This document shows positions 1 through 8,339 of a DNA stretch of 64,000 nucleotides, in pieces. Position 1 is the first letter of the stretch, and every line of letters starts with the position of its first letter. The stretch comes from JAYYPW01 sp036128855 (lineage in GTDB: Bacteria; Pseudomonadota; Gammaproteobacteria; Comchoanobacterales; Comchoanobacteraceae): positions 1-64,000 of the forward strand of contig JAYYPW010000003.1 in the NCBI GenBank assembly GCA_036128855.1, read 5' to 3'. The translations under genes were made by a program, and so were the position numbers. Under the pieces are notes generated by a model. The model worked only from the letters and a program-made list of their open reading frames with translations, searched no databases and was not told the DNA's origin.

Positions 1-210
1 AGGTGGCCTTCTGCAGGAGATGCGGCATACAAATCATTTAAACTTTCAAAATCTGTATCTTGCTTGTTGCTGTGGTGTCATATTTTACACACGCAAGATC
101 CAGATATGTTAATACCGCACCAAGATACAATCAGAGATTACGCAGAAAAATATCCTGAACATGAACAGTACTGGAAACTATTCATTAGAACAAAAAAGGC
201 TAGTAACTAG
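1..210 (+). CDS. C-terminal end of an unrecognised protein (5' end outside the window)
   Basis: Frame 1 is open from the window edge to a TAG at 208-210, giving the last 69 residues of a protein. The tail is hydrophilic and contains the segment DTIRDYAEKYPEHEQYWKLF; I do not recognise the family. It does not look like CcmB, which often precedes ccmC. It ends 31 bases before the preferred ccmC start, so the two may be co-transcribed. The other two forward frames close within about 115 bases, which favours this one. Confidence 0.45.
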   Translation, partial: RWPSAGDAAYKSFKLSKSVSCLLLWCHILHTQDPDMLIPHQDTIRDYAEKYPEHEQYWKLFIRTKKASN

Positions 211-241
211 TGCTAAACGAAAAAATAGGTATAATAAAGTC

Positions 242-991
242 ATGTTGATGTCATGGACTAAATATTTACTTGCTAAGAGCCAGTTTATGTTATGGGCACC
301 AACAGCAGTGAAAGTCTCATATGCTGTTTCTGTGGTAATATTAAGCTATAGCTTGTATCTTGGTTTATTTATTGTGCCTGCAGACCAAGTGCAGGGTGAT
401 GTTTTTCGAATCATTTATGTACATGTGCCAATGGCTGCTCTTTCACTTGCACTTTATGCTGCATTAGCTTTAATGTGTGCATTGTTTTGGATTTTTCACA
501 TTAAAATGGCAGATCATGCAGCAGTAGCCTGCGCCGGAGTAGGACTGATCATTACAACCTTGGCTTTAGCAACCGGTTCTATTTGGGGAAAACCTACTTG
601 GGGGGTATGGTGGATATGGGATGCAAGGCTCACCAGTGAGGCTTTATTGTGGCTATTATTTGTTGGATATCTTAGCTTGCGCTTTAGCCTACACCCCATA
701 GTATACGCAAAAAAGATTGCAGCAATAGTTGGTTTTATTGGTGTTTTTGACGTGCCCTTGATTCATTACTCGGTTCAGTGGTGGTATACTCTTCATCAAG
801 GCTCGAGTATTCTACATTTTGCAAAGCCGACTATAGCATGGAGTATGCTATTTCCATTATTGTGGTCCATAGCAGGATTTAGTTTACTTGTTTTAGCTAT
901 GGTTTTGCATACGATTGTGGTCTGCATCCTAGCAGAACGTCATAGTAGTGTAAGTACAAGTTCCAAGACAATACATATCAAGGATTTTTAA
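242..991 (+). CDS. ccmC: Heme exporter / cytochrome c maturation protein CcmC
   Basis: CcmC is an inner-membrane protein that presents heme on the periplasmic side and loads it onto CcmE. The protein is 249 residues from the ATG at 242, close to the usual length of about 245. It shows several membrane helices, the tryptophan-rich WGVWWIWD heme-handling motif at about residues 120-127, and the two conserved periplasmic histidines (H61 in YVHVP, H175 in IHYSVQWW). An in-frame ATG at 161 would add 27 hydrophilic residues and overlap the upstream gene, so the later ATG is preferred; neither has a strong ribosome binding site. It is first in a tight ccmCDEFGH operon. ccmA and ccmB are not directly upstream. 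Confidence 0.93.
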   Translation: MLMSWTKYLLAKSQFMLWAPTAVKVSYAVSVVILSYSLYLGLFIVPADQVQGDVFRIIYVHVPMAALSLALYAALALMCALFWIFHIKMADHAAVACAGVGLIITTLALATGSIWGKPTWGVWWIWDARLTSEALLWLLFVGYLSLRFSLHPIVYAKKIAAIVGFIGVFDVPLIHYSVQWWYTLHQGSSILHFAKPTIAWSMLFPLLWSIAGFSLLVLAMVLHTIVVCILAERHSSVSTSSKTIHIKDF

Positions 992-1131
992 TGCAACATC
1001 AGCCCTATAATTGGATTTTCTTTGTAACGCTTGCTTATGGTGTTGTTTTATTAGGATTAGCTTGCTATATAATTTTTCTCATTTTACAAGAAAGTGCTTT
1101 AAACACTAGTGCAGAGGATGAACAAGAATAA
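991..1131 (+). CDS. ccmD: Cytochrome c maturation protein CcmD (small membrane protein)
   Basis: This 46-residue ORF starts on the last base of the ccmC stop codon (TAATG), which indicates translational coupling. It has a short N-terminus, one hydrophobic helix at about residues 9-33 (WIFFVTLAYGVVLLGLACY) and an acidic tail. That is the layout of CcmD, the small subunit that helps release holo-CcmE from the CcmABC complex. CcmD sequences are poorly conserved, so the name rests mainly on size, topology and position between ccmC and ccmE. Confidence 0.85.
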   Translation: MQHQPYNWIFFVTLAYGVVLLGLACYIIFLILQESALNTSAEDEQE

Positions 1132-1525
1132 CTGGTATCGCCTCAATAGTTGGTTTTTTACTATGATTATTACTGGAATTGGGCTAAGTGCAGTAATATA
1201 TGGGTTGCGCGAACATGCAAACTTATTTGTAACGCCTGGGTACGTGGTTCAGCATGACAATAAATTAAATCACCATTCAATACGACTAGGGGCAGTTGTG
1301 AAAGAGCATACTGTAGTTGTAAAAGCAGGGAAGCTGTGGTTTGTTGCAGCAGAGCCAGGATCAGATGCAGAAATTAAAGTAGTTTTTACTGGAATGCCAC
1401 CAAGTCTATTCAAAGAGAGAGCAACTATGATTGCAGAAGGCAGATATGACGATGGCATACTTTATGCAGATAGAATATTAGCCAAACATGATGAAAATTA
1501 TCAACCACAAGCACAAAAGGAATAG
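1118..1525 (+). CDS. ccmE: Periplasmic heme chaperone CcmE
   Basis: CcmE covalently binds heme in the periplasm and passes it to the CcmF/CcmH ligation complex. From the ATG at 1118 it is 135 residues: an N-terminal membrane anchor (about residues 10-30), a beta-barrel domain, and the diagnostic C-terminal motif LAKHDENY with the heme-binding His124 and Tyr128. A GTG at 1109 is an alternative start three codons upstream. The AGAGG just before 1118 is too close to act as a normal ribosome binding site. The gene overlaps ccmD by 14 bases, so coupling is likely. Confidence 0.93.
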   Translation: MNKNNWYRLNSWFFTMIITGIGLSAVIYGLREHANLFVTPGYVVQHDNKLNHHSIRLGAVVKEHTVVVKAGKLWFVAAEPGSDAEIKVVFTGMPPSLFKERATMIAEGRYDDGILYADRILAKHDENYQPQAQKE

Positions 1526-1528
1526 GAC

Positions 1529-3427
1529 TTGTTAGCTGAACTTGCACATTTACTATTACTATTAGGTCTTGGTTGGGCTGTGTGGCTAATGTTTTGGGCT
1601 ACATACTATATATATGATACAAGTTTGTGTGCGAGCTCATGGCAAAATATACACAATTTAGGTATGACTTTTGCATGCTGTTGTATCTGGAGTGCATATG
1701 TACTATTAACATGGTCTTTTCTAAAAAACGACTATTCAGTACGGTATATATGGGAACATAGCCACGATGCTTTACCTTGGTATTATCGAATGACAGCAGT
1801 ATGGGGAGGACACGAAGGGTCTTGGTTGTTATGGCTGGTCATACTCATGGGCTACTGGTTTAATCAGTATTACTCTAATAAGGCTAAAAAGCTCAATATT
1901 TGTCCCTATGAAGCGTTAGTATCGACTTGGGTCGTGCTAGGTTTTGGGTTGTTTATTATATTTTCGTCTAACCCGTTCCATAGACTATTACCAATACCAC
2001 CTTACAATGGACAAGATTTAAACCCATTACTACAAGATCCTGGCTTCCTCATTCATCCACCTTGTCTGTACCTAGGTTATGTAGGCTTATGTATGCCTTA
2101 CATAATCGCATTTTCTGCTTTATTGCGAAATAAACCACCCTCAAAAGAAAATCTATTGGCTATAAGACAGTGGGCTATCTGGAGTTGGAGCTGGCTAACA
2201 GGAGGTATTTTACTTGGTAGCTGGTGGGCATATCGTGAATTGGGCTGGGGTGGTTTTTGGTTTTGGGATCCAGTAGAAAATGCCGCTCTGATACCTTGGC
2301 TCTTAGCTACAGCGCTCATACATCAAAATCATACACAAAGCAGTAAAGTAATTTGGCCAAGCACAACACTTTGGTTATGTATTACAGGGTTTCTCACAAC
2401 AATTATGGGAACATTTTTAGTAAGATCTGGAATAGTAGTATCAGTACACGCATTTGCTATTGATCCCGCAAGAGGAATATTTTTATTAGCTTTATTTTGT
2501 ATGCACGCAACAAGTGCTTATACCCTATGGGCAAGAAGATGTGTATTTTCAAACGCAGAGAAGACGCAAAACATACCTATAAAAACCACAAAGATATGGG
2601 TAGAACTACAAATGAAAATACTAGTAGTTATAGCGGGTATTATCTTATTAGCCACGGTATATCCGATAATGATTGAAGCACTTTGGCTAGATAAAATATC
2701 GATTGGTCCTCGTTATTACGAACAAACAGTAATTCCATTTATATGGATACTACTCTTTAGCATGGGAATGGACCATACAAAGAAAACTAACCAATACTAT
2801 AGAATTTTATTAGTATTACTGTCGATTACATTAGCATGGATAAGTAGTAATTTGGGTTTAGAGGTTTGGAAAAAACATCTGAGTTGGTCAGGGTTTATCA
2901 CTCTAAGCTCTGCCTATTGGGCATTAATAGCAATTTGGATAGGTGAGAAATACATAAATACTTTTACTATAAAAAAAATCGCTCATAGTTTAGCGACAAT
3001 GATTATTATCATTATACTGGTTATTAAGTCTTATGAAGTGAGTGCGATAAATTCGGTTAATTTACACGATTTAATACAATTTGAAGATAAAAACTGGATG
3101 CTTGCCCACTATGATGAGCGTAGTGTTGATAACTATCTTAGGGCGCGATTACAGCTTAAGATTAAATCCAGTAAAGGGGTTGAATGGATGTGGCCTGAAA
3201 TGCGTTTTTATGCGAGTCAAAAAACAACGCAAACTAAGGCTGCAATAAACCCAACATGGAGTGGTGATTGGTATGCCGCCATTGCAAAACCAACAGAAAA
3301 TGGACCATTTTTACTTCGTCTATATTTCAAGCCACTACAAAGCTGGCTATGGTTATGCGGTGTTGGGTTATTTTTAGTCGGTTTACGAGCATGGTGGAGA
3401 AAAAGTAGACAATATGGAAAAGAATAA
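1529..3427 (+). CDS. ccmF: Cytochrome c heme lyase subunit CcmF
   Basis: CcmF is the large membrane subunit of the heme-ligation complex that attaches heme to apocytochrome c. It has 632 residues (E. coli about 647) and many membrane helices. It carries the family blocks PPYNGQDLNPLLQDPG (from about 157) and WWAYRELGWGG followed by FWFWDPVENA (about 232-252, the WWD heme-handling motif). The start is a TTG at 1529, supported by AAGGA eight bases upstream; no ATG is suitably placed. It starts three bases after ccmE ends and overlaps ccmG by 14 bases. Confidence 0.95.
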   Translation: MLAELAHLLLLLGLGWAVWLMFWATYYIYDTSLCASSWQNIHNLGMTFACCCIWSAYVLLTWSFLKNDYSVRYIWEHSHDALPWYYRMTAVWGGHEGSWLLWLVILMGYWFNQYYSNKAKKLNICPYEALVSTWVVLGFGLFIIFSSNPFHRLLPIPPYNGQDLNPLLQDPGFLIHPPCLYLGYVGLCMPYIIAFSALLRNKPPSKENLLAIRQWAIWSWSWLTGGILLGSWWAYRELGWGGFWFWDPVENAALIPWLLATALIHQNHTQSSKVIWPSTTLWLCITGFLTTIMGTFLVRSGIVVSVHAFAIDPARGIFLLALFCMHATSAYTLWARRCVFSNAEKTQNIPIKTTKIWVELQMKILVVIAGIILLATVYPIMIEALWLDKISIGPRYYEQTVIPFIWILLFSMGMDHTKKTNQYYRILLVLLSITLAWISSNLGLEVWKKHLSWSGFITLSSAYWALIAIWIGEKYINTFTIKKIAHSLATMIIIIILVIKSYEVSAINSVNLHDLIQFEDKNWMLAHYDERSVDNYLRARLQLKIKSSKGVEWMWPEMRFYASQKTTQTKAAINPTWSGDWYAAIAKPTENGPFLLRLYFKPLQSWLWLCGVGLFLVGLRAWWRKSRQYGKE

Positions 3428-3956
3428 CCGAGTGAAAATCCATAAACTATACTGGATATTAAGTATGATATTTTTATTTGCCCTGGTTATTATCTGTTTT
3501 ATGGTTTTATATCAATCGACTAGAGTCACAGCTAAACCACAAAACGAAATTAGAGAGTGGAAAATAGATAAGCTAAATGATCAATTGGCAGAGAAAGTAG
3601 TTTGGCACAGTACTAAAAAAGCACTGAGTGTCATTCATATTTGGGATAGCTTCTGTCCAGCATGTCAAGAAGATCATGAAAAGCTTCTAAAAATCAGTAA
3701 AATAGGGAAATTTCATATGATTGGTATCTTGTATCAAGATGATTTTAATACAGCCTTACAGTTTCTAAAACAAGTATCAAGTCCTTACGCACAGATAAGT
3801 AAATTAGATGCCCACAGTGCAATTACATTAGGGATTTATCAAGTACCTGAAACATTTGTGATTGATAATAACAATAAAGTGCGTTGGCACAGTCACGGTA
3901 AACTAAAGGAAAGTGATATTAGTAATATATTGGCATTACTAGATAAGGTAGGATAG
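3414..3956 (+). CDS. ccmG: Thiol:disulfide interchange protein CcmG/DsbE
   Basis: This is a membrane-anchored thioredoxin-fold reductase that keeps the apocytochrome CXXCH cysteines reduced. It has 180 residues: one N-terminal membrane helix (about 11-33), then a thioredoxin domain with active site WDSFCPAC (C81, C84) and the cis-proline loop QVPETFVID (P145). The residue before the first Cys is Phe, whereas most family members have WC(P/x)xC. It overlaps the 3' end of ccmF by 14 bases and precedes ccmH, as in standard ccm operons. Confidence 0.92.
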   Translation: MEKNNRVKIHKLYWILSMIFLFALVIICFMVLYQSTRVTAKPQNEIREWKIDKLNDQLAEKVVWHSTKKALSVIHIWDSFCPACQEDHEKLLKISKIGKFHMIGILYQDDFNTALQFLKQVSSPYAQISKLDAHSAITLGIYQVPETFVIDNNNKVRWHSHGKLKESDISNILALLDKVG

Positions 3957-3966
3957 GTGAAGTAAA

Positions 3967-4338
3967 ATGTTTTTGATATCGATAAAAAATAGCCAACTAA
4001 TTCTGCTTTGTATAGGTCTCGTCAGCTTAGCTAAAGCAGAAAATATAGATCAACAAGTGAGCCAAATAGCAGAAAATTTAAGATGTTTGGTATGTCAGAA
4101 TCAATCAGTTGCAGAATCTGATACTCAAGTTGCACGCAATATGAGAGTCTATATTCGAGCGGAATTAGAGAAAGAAAAATCAGAAAAAGAAATAATCAGT
4201 GAACTTGTCTCTAGATATGGAGAGTATGTTAGTTTTGAACCGCAGCGTAACCTTCGTAACGCACCTTTATGGACTATACCAGGATTATGTTTAATATTTT
4301 TGCTAAGTGGCTGCTTTAGACATTTAGTTTTTAGGTAA
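3967..4338 (+). CDS. ccmH: Cytochrome c maturation protein CcmH (short form)
   Basis: CcmH is a periplasmic membrane-anchored thiol oxidoreductase that works with CcmG and CcmF. It has 123 residues with a cleavable signal at the N-terminus (to about residue 24), the diagnostic LRCLVCQNQS motif (C40, C43) and one C-terminal membrane helix. There is no TPR domain, so this is the short CcmH without a fused or following ccmI. It is the last gene of the ccm operon, and its end overlaps the end of the convergent ClC gene by 15 bases. Confidence 0.93.
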   Translation: MFLISIKNSQLILLCIGLVSLAKAENIDQQVSQIAENLRCLVCQNQSVAESDTQVARNMRVYIRAELEKEKSEKEIISELVSRYGEYVSFEPQRNLRNAPLWTIPGLCLIFLLSGCFRHLVFR

Positions 4339-5721
4339 GGTGTCTTTAATTACTTTTGCTAAAGTCCTTGATATACCTACAGCTACGATACATGGAGCAA
4401 TAAATGAGATGCCAAATAGCTCACCAACAAATAAAACAGTTGCAATCGGTAAGTCCATGACACAGATCAGAGAGGAAGCTACACCAGTAACCATGAAAAG
4501 ATGATGTAAACCATCTATCAATGGCAGTAACTGAAGATCAGAAAAAAGAAAAAATAGACCAGAGGAGGAAAGTGCGCCAACAAAGACTGCTGGGACAAGA
4601 AGGCCAGCACTACCGCCGGAAATAATGGTAAAACCAGTCAGGAAAATCTTGAGTACGACTATAGCAAATAGGATATGCCACTGAAGTAACAAGGGGTCAT
4701 TAGGGTGATCAGAAAATAATAAGGAAATAGTCTCCTCACCAACACCAAGTATATGAGATGGATGAATATCAAAATACAACCACATTGATATAGCAGTAAG
4801 AGCACAGATTAGGGCGCCAAGCGGTGCATGAGAGACTACAGGGAGATGAGAAAAAAGTCGACGTATGATGTGGAAGATTACAAGCAGGCCTACACCACTT
4901 GGGATGCTAGCAAATACAGTAACAACGATGACAAGAATGTATTCGTAAAGAGAATATTTGATTGCATGCGCAGGTACTGAAAACAAAGCATGTGCTTCAA
5001 GAAGATGATTAGATAAGATAAATGCGATGAGTGAAGCAAGAAAAGAATAAGTCAGGATCCGATATACAAATTTACAACCGAACACTAATTCAAGCGCAAA
5101 AATTGCACCTGTCAGAGGTGCATGCAAGAGTGTAGTGACCGCTGCAGAAATGCCACACATCTGGAGAATCCGTAGCCAGACTATATCACGAACGTGAAAT
5201 AATTTAGCTACGCCTGAGCCAAGAGATTCACCTATTGGTATAGCAGGGCCCTCCAGACCTCCACTACCACCTGCACCTAAGGTCATAATTGTTACTAAAA
5301 TACGTTTCAACGCAACAAAAAAATTACCAACTGAATAGGTATCTCTAAATATGGTAGCAGTAGAGACCTTTTGTTGATAGGTGAGTTGGAAGTAAGCTAT
5401 AGCTCTAGATGTACCATCACCACAAGCATCTTGGAACCAGGTGAATTGATAAAGAAAAGCACGAATACAGGCAAAGCCGACAATAACACACAAAAACAAA
5501 AGATTGCCTGGAGAAAAGAGTTGTAGATTATCCATGGCTGAAAATAAATAGTGGTTAGAGTGCAAGACAAGCTCAGTCATCAACGAAGTCAGGCCCCAAG
5601 AGATTGCAGATACAATAAAAACACTAGAAAGCATCCAGACCAGTGGAATCTTCATTTCGGATAAATCAGACATATCATTACTTGATATTTTTAACTTTTC
5701 CGAGAGATCTATCTTTGCCAT
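4324..5721 (-). CDS. ClC-family chloride channel or H+/Cl- antiporter
   Basis: A 465-residue polytopic membrane protein of the ClC family, which moves chloride (sometimes fluoride or nitrate) across the inner membrane, often coupled to protons. The family block GGSGGLEGPAIPIG at about 152-165 contains the gating glutamate (E157). A second conserved block, SGGSAGLLVPAVFVGA, lies in the C-terminal half and differs from the usual GxFxP filter strand. No CBS domains follow. Intracellular bacteria may use ClC antiporters for acid resistance, but the sequence does not show that here. The start is an ATG at 5721. Confidence 0.88.
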   Translation of the reverse strand: MAKIDLSEKLKISSNDMSDLSEMKIPLVWMLSSVFIVSAISWGLTSLMTELVLHSNHYLFSAMDNLQLFSPGNLLFLCVIVGFACIRAFLYQFTWFQDACGDGTSRAIAYFQLTYQQKVSTATIFRDTYSVGNFFVALKRILVTIMTLGAGGSGGLEGPAIPIGESLGSGVAKLFHVRDIVWLRILQMCGISAAVTTLLHAPLTGAIFALELVFGCKFVYRILTYSFLASLIAFILSNHLLEAHALFSVPAHAIKYSLYEYILVIVVTVFASIPSGVGLLVIFHIIRRLFSHLPVVSHAPLGALICALTAISMWLYFDIHPSHILGVGEETISLLFSDHPNDPLLLQWHILFAIVVLKIFLTGFTIISGGSAGLLVPAVFVGALSSSGLFFLFSDLQLLPLIDGLHHLFMVTGVASSLICVMDLPIATVLFVGELFGISFIAPCIVAVGISRTLAKVIKDTLPKN

Positions 5722-5766
5722 AATTTAACCAGATTGAGTATTGAACTTGTCTATAGGAAACAAGTA

Positions 5767-6402
5767 TTAAAAGACGCAGTGGCTTGGGGCACTTAAGTAG
5801 CGTCTACAGATTGTATATAAGCCTAAGTTATGAACGGTAGTGTCAATAATATTGTCTATGGTATCAATATATGTTTTATCAGAAAGCATAGTTCGCGCGT
5901 AGTCCTTATTCACTGCAAAAGTCCAAGGTTTGTAGGCGATATTTGTGCTTGTTAAAGTCGTAAGGTTGCGTAATTTACGATCTTTTTTAATTTGAAATTC
6001 ATACTGGGATTTAGGTAGAACTACATATTGTAGACGATCAGCAGCAACAGCTTGCAACAGCGCATTAGGGTCTTGCATCGGTTCAGCTTGAACAGATAGT
6101 TCATCTAATATGGTTCGAGTGGTGTAATCACCGGAAACAAAGCCTACCTTTTTTTGTGATAACTCAGAGATATCACGCATTGAATCAGGACCATTTTGAT
6201 GTAAAAAGATAATAGATGAAGTCACTATGGAGGTTATAATCGTGATGAGAATCACAGAAATAACCATCCAGATACTTACCAGTAGTCTTCCGGTGGTCGT
6301 TACTGGATCATAGAGTAGATCCCTACAGAAGCAGGCGAATATCGTGAAGAAACAGTAGCTGATTTTTTCAGAAATACTAGATTTGATCATGTGTGGATGC
6401 AA
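5767..6402 (-). CDS. C-terminal part of the interrupted channel gene: pore, M3 helix and S2 lobe
   Basis: The open part downstream of the amber codon could start at a TTG (6402) or an ATG (6390). It encodes up to 211 residues: a pore-like region, the M3 helix after GRLLVSIWM, and the second solute-binding lobe. The preceding M1 helix is encoded upstream of any plausible start, so a separately translated product would lack M1. This favours reading it as half of a broken gene. Confidence 0.45.
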   Translation of the reverse strand: MHPHMIKSSISEKISYCFFTIFACFCRDLLYDPVTTTGRLLVSIWMVISVILITIITSIVTSSIIFLHQNGPDSMRDISELSQKKVGFVSGDYTTRTILDELSVQAEPMQDPNALLQAVAADRLQYVVLPKSQYEFQIKKDRKLRNLTTLTSTNIAYKPWTFAVNKDYARTMLSDKTYIDTIDNIIDTTVHNLGLYTICRRYLSAPSHCVF

Positions 6403-6504
6403 ATTGGCTTCAGAAAAATAGAGAAGACCAGTAAATACACAAGCTAATAATAATGAAAATAATAATGTATTTTCTAGTAAGCCATTCCAAAGTATTGTAT
6501 TAAG

Positions 6505-6870
6505 CTAGCTAATGTTTAAATTATGTTTTGGTACAATCACCGCAAGTTCATCAATAAAATAGGGATGAGTAACAGCGACATTTTCATATTTTTTCGTTAC
6601 TTCTGTTGAAAAGGGGCCAACTAAAAATTGTATTTTACCTTGATTTAAATCAGATACAGCAATATCAGCATCGCTATAGACATGTTTATCGTATTCAAGC
6701 TGAATCTGATCATGTATCATTTGTGTAAGGTCAAGGCCTATACCAGAAAGAGTATCATGGAAAGTTGAGTAAGAGACTGGGGCCTCGTTGTCCATGAAGC
6801 CTATGTGTATTCTATCATTATCAGCAAGAGTAGGTAAAAAAGACAGTAAGCAGAAAAGTAGGACGTGCAT
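6505..6870 (-). CDS. N-terminal part of the interrupted channel gene: signal peptide plus S1 ligand-binding lobe
   Basis: The open part upstream of the amber codon encodes 121 residues. A hydrophobic signal (MHVLLFCLLSFLPTLA) is followed by a periplasmic solute-binding lobe of the amino-acid-binding type (HIGFMDNEAPVSY, then GIGLDLTQMIHDQ, then LVGPFSTEVTKKY). If translation stops here the product would be a secreted half-domain, unlikely to bind ligand on its own. The ATG at 6868-6870 gives a sensible signal peptide. Confidence 0.5.
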   Translation of the reverse strand: MHVLLFCLLSFLPTLADNDRIHIGFMDNEAPVSYSTFHDTLSGIGLDLTQMIHDQIQLEYDKHVYSDADIAVSDLNQGKIQFLVGPFSTEVTKKYENVAVTHPYFIDELAVIVPKHNLNIS

Positions 6871-6946
6871 AAATGACCAATAAAATACTTAACATTAAAT
6901 TAGATCAATTTGTGTGAAAAGACAAGGATTAATTTCTGACTATATC

Positions 6947-8197
6947 TTATATTATATGCCGTTTCTTTGACCCAATATATAACTGACGGGGTCGAAAAAT
7001 AGGGTTGGTGACATCAGCAACCTGTTCCAACCAATGTGCCATCCAGCCACTTGATCTTGCTAATGCGAAAAACATAGTGAAACACTCCACTGGTACACCT
7101 AGTGCTTTTTGTGTAATACCCGAGTAAAAGTCGACGTTAGGGTAGAGGTTTTTTGCTATACAATAAGGATCGCTTAGCGCCTTTTTTTCAAGTGCTCTAG
7201 CAATGTGAAATAATGGGCTTTCTTGAGTTTTTTCCAGTAGTTGGTAGCAGAGCTTTTTCATGATTTTTGCTCTAGGATCATAATTTTTGTATACTCGGTG
7301 GCCAAAGCCCATAAGACGGAACGGATTACTACGATCTTTTGCATAACCAAGATAAGTGTCAATATTCTCGACTTTTTCGATATCTTGTAGCATTCGAATA
7401 CAAGCTTCATTTGCTCCACCATGTGCAGGGCCTGAGAGTGCAGAAATACCTGAAACAAGAGCGGAAAAGGGTGAAGCCCCAGTAGATGCAACTCCTCTAA
7501 CGGTTGTCGTTGAGGCATTCTGTTCATGATCCGCGTGTAAGGTTAAAATTACATCCATAGCCTTGACTTGCACTTCAGTGGGGATTTCTCCAGTCATCAT
7601 ATAAAGTAGATTTTGGACGTATGGCAGGGAGCGTGATGGCGTTATAGGAGGTAGTTTCTGTCGATGCCTATATATCATAGCAACTATTACGGGCATTTTA
7701 GCTATTATCTGTATGCAAGCGTGATAGCGTTCAGAGAGATTTTTACTGTCTAAATGAGGAGAAAGAGCGCCAGATAATGTACTAATAAGCGTGGAGAGAA
7801 TACACATTGGATGAGTCTCAGGAGGAATACAAGCTAAAACGTCATGCAAATAACTTGGTATATCCTGGTCATTTTTTATATTCGATAAAAAAGAGCGAAA
7901 TCCATCTGCAGTTGGGAGTTCACCATAAAAAAGTAAGTAACAAACAGTAAGAAAATCTGACTTTTCAGCAAGCTCCTCAATAGGATAACCACGATATAAA
8001 AGTTCTCCTTCTTCACCATTGATATAACAAATACTTGATACAGTAGAAGCGGTTGTTTTAAATCCTCGATCTAGTGTGAACAAATTAAAATCTGAATGAA
8101 ACCCAGACAAATCGACAACCGCAGAGCCAAGATTGCCTGGTCGAACAGGGTAAGTATGAGAGTTTCCGTTATATAATATTTCGACTTCTATAGTCAT
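6947..8197 (-). CDS. gltA: Citrate synthase
   Basis: Condenses oxaloacetate and acetyl-CoA to citrate, the entry step of the TCA cycle. It has 416 residues, typical of bacterial type II citrate synthase. Conserved blocks are visible in order: HADHEQNAST (221-230), GPAHGGANE with catalytic H259, GFGHRVYKNYDPRA with H300, and PNVDFYSG with catalytic D356. The C-terminal FRPRQLYIG is also typical. It starts at an ATG at 8197 and is flanked by the channel pseudogene and a 142-base spacer, so it looks monocistronic. Confidence 0.96.
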   Translation of the reverse strand: MTIEVEILYNGNSHTYPVRPGNLGSAVVDLSGFHSDFNLFTLDRGFKTTASTVSSICYINGEEGELLYRGYPIEELAEKSDFLTVCYLLFYGELPTADGFRSFLSNIKNDQDIPSYLHDVLACIPPETHPMCILSTLISTLSGALSPHLDSKNLSERYHACIQIIAKMPVIVAMIYRHRQKLPPITPSRSLPYVQNLLYMMTGEIPTEVQVKAMDVILTLHADHEQNASTTTVRGVASTGASPFSALVSGISALSGPAHGGANEACIRMLQDIEKVENIDTYLGYAKDRSNPFRLMGFGHRVYKNYDPRAKIMKKLCYQLLEKTQESPLFHIARALEKKALSDPYCIAKNLYPNVDFYSGITQKALGVPVECFTMFFALARSSGWMAHWLEQVADVTNPIFRPRQLYIGSKKRHII

Positions 8198-8339
8198 GGG
8201 ATCTTTAGAGTAGGCTATAAATCATCATATCAAACTTTCTTAAGATTTGGCAATGTCAGCCTTAAAATTACATGTGATCTTTTACAGAATACTCATAGAC
8301 CTTCACGCATATCGTAGAAAATATCTGGACTAATAGACT

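Larger units (their letters stand above)
5767..6870 (-). pseudogene. Glutamate-receptor-like (GluR0-type) ligand-gated channel gene interrupted by one in-frame TAG
   Basis: Two open segments (6505-6870 and 5767-6402) lie in the same frame, separated only by a TAG at 6505-6507 and otherwise open sequence. Joined, they make a 367-codon protein of the GluR0 type: signal peptide, ligand-binding lobe S1 (about 18-121), membrane helix M1 just after the stop (LLFSLLLACVFTGLLYF), a pore segment, helix M3 beginning GRLLVSIWM, and lobe S2 (VGFVSGDYTT onward). The position expected to hold the TVGYGD potassium filter reads ACFCRD. Either the gene has been recently inactivated, or the amber codon is read through, or it is a sequence error. 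Confidence 0.7.

Noticed and set aside
1..240. ccmB end upstream of ccmC
   Set aside because: None of the three forward frames encodes the hydrophobic C-terminus expected of CcmB.
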